NCBI GenBank assembly: GCA_041574955.1
Contig: JBFGNS010000159.1
Location: forward strand, 1 to 9,469
Source: CALZJC01 sp041574955
Lineage (GTDB): Bacteria > Acidobacteriota > Thermoanaerobaculia > Multivoradales > JAHEKO01
Direction of reading: 5' to 3'
DNA length: 9,469 nucleotides
How positions within the stretch are numbered: the stretch's first letter is position 1; every line of letters begins with the position of its first letter. This document shows, in pieces, positions 5,812 to 9,469 of the stretch. The notes under the pieces were generated by a model. It did not search any database, was not told where the DNA came from, and saw only the letters and a program-made list of their open reading frames with translations. The position numbers and the translations under genes are program-made.

Positions 5812-8734
5812 TGTCCGCGGCGGGCACCGGCCCGCCCTCACCTACCACCACGAACGGCGCCCAGTACAACGGATAGGCGTACTGCGGCTCTGCATCGTCC
5901 GCCCGCAGCGCGGCCATCGAGCGCTTGAGCGCCTCCGCCCGCCCCAGCCCCGGCTCGGCGTCCATCGCCGCGAACATGCGGGTCGTCAGCCGCGCCGAGG
6001 CCTGCGACTCGACCGGCCAGTGCGACACCAGCATCGCCCGGCTGCCGGCATAGATGAACGCCTTGGCCAGGCCCGACAGCCCCTCGCCGCCGGCGGAGTC
6101 GCCGGCCGCGGTGTTGCACGCCGACAGCACCACCCAGTCGGCGTTGAACTTGAGCTGCGCGATCTCGCCGGCGGTCAGCAGGCCGTCGTTGTCGGCGCTG
6201 ATCTCGTCGGGCGGCGTCAGCACCAGCGCCGGCTCGGGCACGCCCGCCATCTCGCCCGCCAGCAGGCCGTGGGTGGCGAAGCCGACGATCCGGTAGTCGT
6301 CGAGCATCGCCCGGCGCAGCACGCTCTCCGAAGCGTCGCGGCCGAGCCGCAGCGCCTCCTCGGGCGGCGCCATCAGCGATGCGGCGATCTGGGCCAGCTC
6401 GCTCGCCGTGTCCGGCAGCCGCGGCATGCCGCGCAGCACGGCCAGGTCGACCTTGTCGGTCTCGCCTTCATACAGCATCGGCAGCAATGCGCCGGTGCCG
6501 CCGCCGGGCGCGCCGTCGAGCACCGGGTCGCCGACGCCCAGGAACGGCTTGGCGGCGCGCGCGCGCGCGGCGAACACCCGCAGCGCACGCAGCGAGGAAG
6601 CCGCCGGCAGCACGGTCATGGCGAACTCGTCGGCCAGCCAGGCGACGTCGCGGTAGCCAGCCAGGTCGGCCGGCGGCGACGGCGGCGGCGACGTCACCAG
6701 CACCCCCAGCGGCAGGCTGGCCAGCGGCCCGTCCGGCACCACGTAGACCGTGCCGGCACCTGCGAGCTCGCTCGCCACCGGCTCCACCAGCTGGCGGTAG
6801 AGCTCGTGGGCCAGGGCGGTGTCGAACAGCGGCAGATCGGCGACCGCCTGGCCGCCGGTGACGTCGAGGCTGGCCCTCAGATCGGCCACCCGGTCGCCGA
6901 GCTCCTCCAGCCCCAGCCCGATCGTCTGCCGCTGCGCCGCGCGGTCGCGACGCACCACCCAGATGAACGTCCGGTCGCGCCAGACGGCGAATGACAGCAG
7001 CGCCTCGTCCTCGGCCAGCACGCCCTGCAGCGCCTCGAGAGACACCGGCCGCTGACCGGCGAGCTCGGCGTACTCGGGAAACTCGTCGGCCAGCCGCCGG
7101 TCGAGCGCGGCGATCTCGCGGTCGAGCTCGACCGCCTGCTGGCGCAGCTGCCGCTCCAGCTCGTCGTCACGCTCCTCCGGCTCGAGGGTCAGCGCTTCGA
7201 TCAGCTCCTCGTCGATCGCCAGCCAGCGGTCGACCTTCTCCTGCCGCGACCGCACCACCGCCGCCAGGGCGTCGCTGCCGGCGCCGAAGCGGGCGGCCAT
7301 GCGGGCCACCGCGCCGGCGATGCTGGTCACCTGGGCCAGCTGTATCGCCTCGAACGCCTCGCCGAGCAGCTCGTCCTGCCGCTGCGGCTCGCTGCCGAAG
7401 ACGGTGACCGCGGCCAGCGCGTGTAGCAGGAAGGTCTCGCGGTTCTTGCGCTGCTCGCTCAGGATGCCGGCCTGACGTCCCGAGAAGCGCGAGGCGCGGG
7501 CGCGGCGGATATCGCTCGCCCGCCGCACCGTTTCGAGAGCCTGGGGGTACTGCCCGCGGGTGAAGTGCAGGTTGGCCAGACTGTGGAGGCTGAGCGCGAT
7601 CTCGGGATGGCCCGGCGACAGCACCGCCTGCTGTAGCTCGAGCGCCTCGCGGTATAGCGGCTCTGCCCTGTCGTACAGGCTGCGGAACCAGTAGAGGTTG
7701 CCGAGGTCGATGAGCGCGGTGGGAATCTGGGGAAAGGCCGGACCCCGACCCTGGCGCACCGCCCGCCGACGCAGCTCCAGCGCTCGCTTGTAGTAGCCCT
7801 CGGCCTCGTCCCACTCCTGCATCTCGAAGTAGAGCGACCCCAGGTTGCGGATCACCAGCCCGATGCGCGGATGCAGCTCGTCGAAGGTGGCCTCGTACAC
7901 CTGTAGCGCTTCCTCGTAATAGGCCATGGCCTTTCGGTAGTAGCGCTTGCCGCCCCGGTCGCGGTACATCGAGGCCAGCTTGTCCTTCGAGTAGGCGACG
8001 TCCGGATGCTCCTCGCCGAGCGCTTCGATCCGCATCGCGAGCGCCCGGTCGAACAGGTCGAACGCCTCGTCGGTGCGGCCCTGGATGTCGTACAGGTTGG
8101 CCAGGTTGGTCAGCGTCGTGGCGACCGTCGCCGCCGTCTCCGGCGAAGGGCCTTCCCGGTGGTTCTCCTCCTTGATCTCGAGCGCCTGCCGGTACAGCGC
8201 CTCGGCCTCCTCGAACCGGCCCTGGACCCGGTACAGGGCACCCTGGTTGCTCAGGCTCTTGGCCAGCAGGGGTGAGCGCGGGCCGATCCGGGTGCGCGCC
8301 AGCTCGATGGCCTCCTGGTAGAGCTCCTCCGCCTCCTCCCACTCGCCCCGCTGGTCGAGCAGCGTCGCCAGGTTGTTGCGCATGCCGATGGCCATCTCGG
8401 CGTACGAGCCCGGCGCCGCCCGCAGCACGGTCAGCGCCCGCCGCAGCAGCGGTTCGGCCTCGGCAAACCGGTCGAGCGTCCACAGGATGTCCGCCAGGTC
8501 GTTGTAGCCGATCGCCGCCTCAGGATGGTCGACGCCGAACTCCTGCTCGGCCAGGCGGATCGCCTCGCGCGCGGCGGCCTCCGCCTCGACGTACTGCCCC
8601 GCCCCGTACAGCTCCTGGGCCGAGTGGCGCGCCGCGAGCAGCGCGTCGGACTGGGCGGCGGCGGCGGCCGGCAGCAGCACGGCCAGCAGCCAGCACACTA
8701 GGCGCGGCGCGCCGCGCGAATTGAGAACCACCAT
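5804..8734 (-). CDS. Secreted TPR-CHAT cysteine peptidase
   Basis: This 976-residue protein has a signal peptide (MVVLNSRGAPRLVCWLLAVL, then a run of Ala; likely cleavage before QSDALL), predicting a periplasmic or secreted product. Residues about 30-425 hold nine kinesin-light-chain-like TPR units of 41-46 residues, each with a pattern like LANLYxxxGxxxEAExLYxxAL, a protein-binding solenoid. A helical linker (about 425-570) leads to the CHAT domain (about 570-965), a clan CD (caspase-like) peptidase fold. The dyad is present: His822 in GFATHGL and Cys873 in LSACNTA, 51 residues apart, and the VSHWPV motif follows. ATG 8734 is preferred over the longer frame from 8839 because GGAGG sits 8 bases upstream and the signal peptide begins there. 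It faces the FecR-like gene with only 27 bases between stops. Its substrate is unknown; the exported FecR-like protein or the CHASE2 ectodomain are candidates by location only. Confidence 0.95.
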   Translation of the reverse strand: MVVLNSRGAPRLVCWLLAVLLPAAAAAQSDALLAARHSAQELYGAGQYVEAEAAAREAIRLAEQEFGVDHPEAAIGYNDLADILWTLDRFAEAEPLLRRALTVLRAAPGSYAEMAIGMRNNLATLLDQRGEWEEAEELYQEAIELARTRIGPRSPLLAKSLSNQGALYRVQGRFEEAEALYRQALEIKEENHREGPSPETAATVATTLTNLANLYDIQGRTDEAFDLFDRALAMRIEALGEEHPDVAYSKDKLASMYRDRGGKRYYRKAMAYYEEALQVYEATFDELHPRIGLVIRNLGSLYFEMQEWDEAEGYYKRALELRRRAVRQGRGPAFPQIPTALIDLGNLYWFRSLYDRAEPLYREALELQQAVLSPGHPEIALSLHSLANLHFTRGQYPQALETVRRASDIRRARASRFSGRQAGILSEQRKNRETFLLHALAAVTVFGSEPQRQDELLGEAFEAIQLAQVTSIAGAVARMAARFGAGSDALAAVVRSRQEKVDRWLAIDEELIEALTLEPEERDDELERQLRQQAVELDREIAALDRRLADEFPEYAELAGQRPVSLEALQGVLAEDEALLSFAVWRDRTFIWVVRRDRAAQRQTIGLGLEELGDRVADLRASLDVTGGQAVADLPLFDTALAHELYRQLVEPVASELAGAGTVYVVPDGPLASLPLGVLVTSPPPSPPADLAGYRDVAWLADEFAMTVLPAASSLRALRVFAARARAAKPFLGVGDPVLDGAPGGGTGALLPMLYEGETDKVDLAVLRGMPRLPDTASELAQIAASLMAPPEEALRLGRDASESVLRRAMLDDYRIVGFATHGLLAGEMAGVPEPALVLTPPDEISADNDGLLTAGEIAQLKFNADWVVLSACNTAAGDSAGGEGLSGLAKAFIYAGSRAMLVSHWPVESQASARLTTRMFAAMDAEPGLGRAEALKRSMAALRADDAEPQYAYPLYWAPFVVVGEGGPVPAADTG
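6555..6569 (-). repeat. Alternating GC dinucleotide run in the CHAT gene
   Basis: Fifteen bases of perfect alternating GC lie within codons for an Ala/Arg-rich linker (FAARARAAK) in the CHAT domain. Slippage by one dinucleotide would break the frame upstream of the catalytic His and Cys codons. Alternating GC is also prone to form Z-DNA. A regulatory role is speculative. Confidence 0.6.
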
Positions 8735-8742
8735 CGGCTGTC

Positions 8743-8747
8743 CCTCC
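8743..8747 (-). promoter_or_regulatory. Shine-Dalgarno GGAGG of the CHAT gene
   Basis: Read on the minus strand, GGGAGGGA lies just before ATG 8734, with the GGAGG core 8 bases from the start codon. It is the strongest ribosome binding site in the window and fixes the start of this gene. Confidence 0.8.
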
Positions 8748-8762
8748 CGGTGAGTTGGCGGG

Positions 8763-8768
8763 AGCCTA
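8763..8768 (-). promoter_or_regulatory. Weak -10-like box TAGGCT for the CHAT gene
   Basis: On the minus strand TAGGCT lies about 28 bases upstream of ATG 8734. This would give a leader of about 20 bases that still contains the Shine-Dalgarno. It matches TATAAT at only 3 or 4 positions and no good -35 is visible, so it is a tentative placement. Confidence 0.2.
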
Positions 8769-8772
8769 GCAC

Positions 8773-8785
8773 GCCGCTGTGCGGC
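8773..8785. promoter_or_regulatory. Short inverted repeat between the divergent CHAT and glnS genes
   Basis: GCCGC-TGT-GCGGC is a perfect 5-base inverted repeat with a 3-base centre, midway between the two divergent starts and just upstream of the glnS -10-like box. It could be an operator or an RNA hairpin. It is short enough to arise by chance in this composition. Confidence 0.2.
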
Positions 8786-8791
8786 AGGCAC

Positions 8792-8797
8792 TAGAAT
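8792..8797 (+). promoter_or_regulatory. -10-like box TAGAAT of glnS
   Basis: TAGAAT matches the sigma-70 -10 consensus at 5 of 6 positions and is a rare AT-rich hexamer here. Only 8 bases separate it from ATG 8806, so transcription would start at or next to the start codon. No clear -35 is visible at 17 bases spacing. Confidence 0.5.
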
Positions 8798-8805
8798 GAC
8801 GCCCC

Positions 8806-9469
<664 letters not shown>

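Noticed and set aside
748..8734. CBASS or other catalogued anti-phage system
   Set aside because: There is no CD-NTase, no cyclic-oligonucleotide sensor domain and no Cap accessory protein; the cyclase is an ordinary class III enzyme with CHASE2. Only the logic is similar.
5057..8734. Bacterial gasdermin with caspase-like protease
   Set aside because: The small gene has a Sec signal peptide and FecR-like strands, not a gasdermin fold, and the CHAT protein is itself exported.
5804..8734. CRISPR-associated TPR-CHAT (Csx29-like)
   Set aside because: It has a signal peptide, and no Cas gene or repeat array is present in the window.

Overview
The window is very GC-rich by eye (well above 65%), and its codons end almost always in G or C. 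It is gene-dense, with no gap over about 100 bases. It carries the 3' end of a glutamyl-tRNA synthetase gene and the 5' end of a true glutaminyl-tRNA synthetase gene. Two of its products have signal peptides and one is a membrane cyclase with a periplasmic-type sensor. This fits a high-GC Gram-negative bacterium with rich signalling capacity, such as Acidobacteriota, Myxococcota or a high-GC proteobacterium. No marker here settles the phylum, so taxonomy is inference only.

Layout: (1) 1-645, + strand, the C-terminal 214 codons of gltX. (2) 646-747, a 102-base spacer with a GC-only hairpin, a TATACT -10-like box and small competing hairpins in front of a GTG start. (3) 748-5776, + strand, a tightly packed three-gene operon: a two-CNB-domain patatin phospholipase of the neuropathy target esterase (NTE) type; a CHASE2-sensor class III adenylate cyclase joined to it by a 4-base ATGA overlap; and an exported FecR-like protein starting 2 bases after the cyclase stop. 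(4) 5777-5803, a 27-base convergent spacer. (5) 5804-8734, - strand, a secreted TPR-CHAT cysteine peptidase with an intact His/Cys dyad. (6) 8735-8805, a short divergent intergenic region. (7) 8806 to the end, + strand, the N-terminal 221 codons of glnS, preceded so closely by a TAGAAT box that its mRNA may be leaderless.

How the genes may work together: the cyclase is a plausible writer of cAMP, with an extracytoplasmic CHASE2 sensor outside the membrane and a catalytic domain inside. The gene translationally coupled to it encodes a protein with two apparently competent cyclic-nucleotide-binding cassettes fused to a Ser-Asp phospholipase/esterase, a plausible reader and effector. The third operon gene and the convergent CHAT gene encode exported proteins that could act on the sensor side. 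The cassette therefore looks like a self-contained sense, cAMP, lipid-hydrolysis circuit with a periplasmic protease attached. It resembles CBASS in logic (nucleotide second messenger gating a patatin) but uses a conventional cAMP-type cyclase and CNB domains. The domain calls are strong; the circuit is inference from gene order and domain logic.
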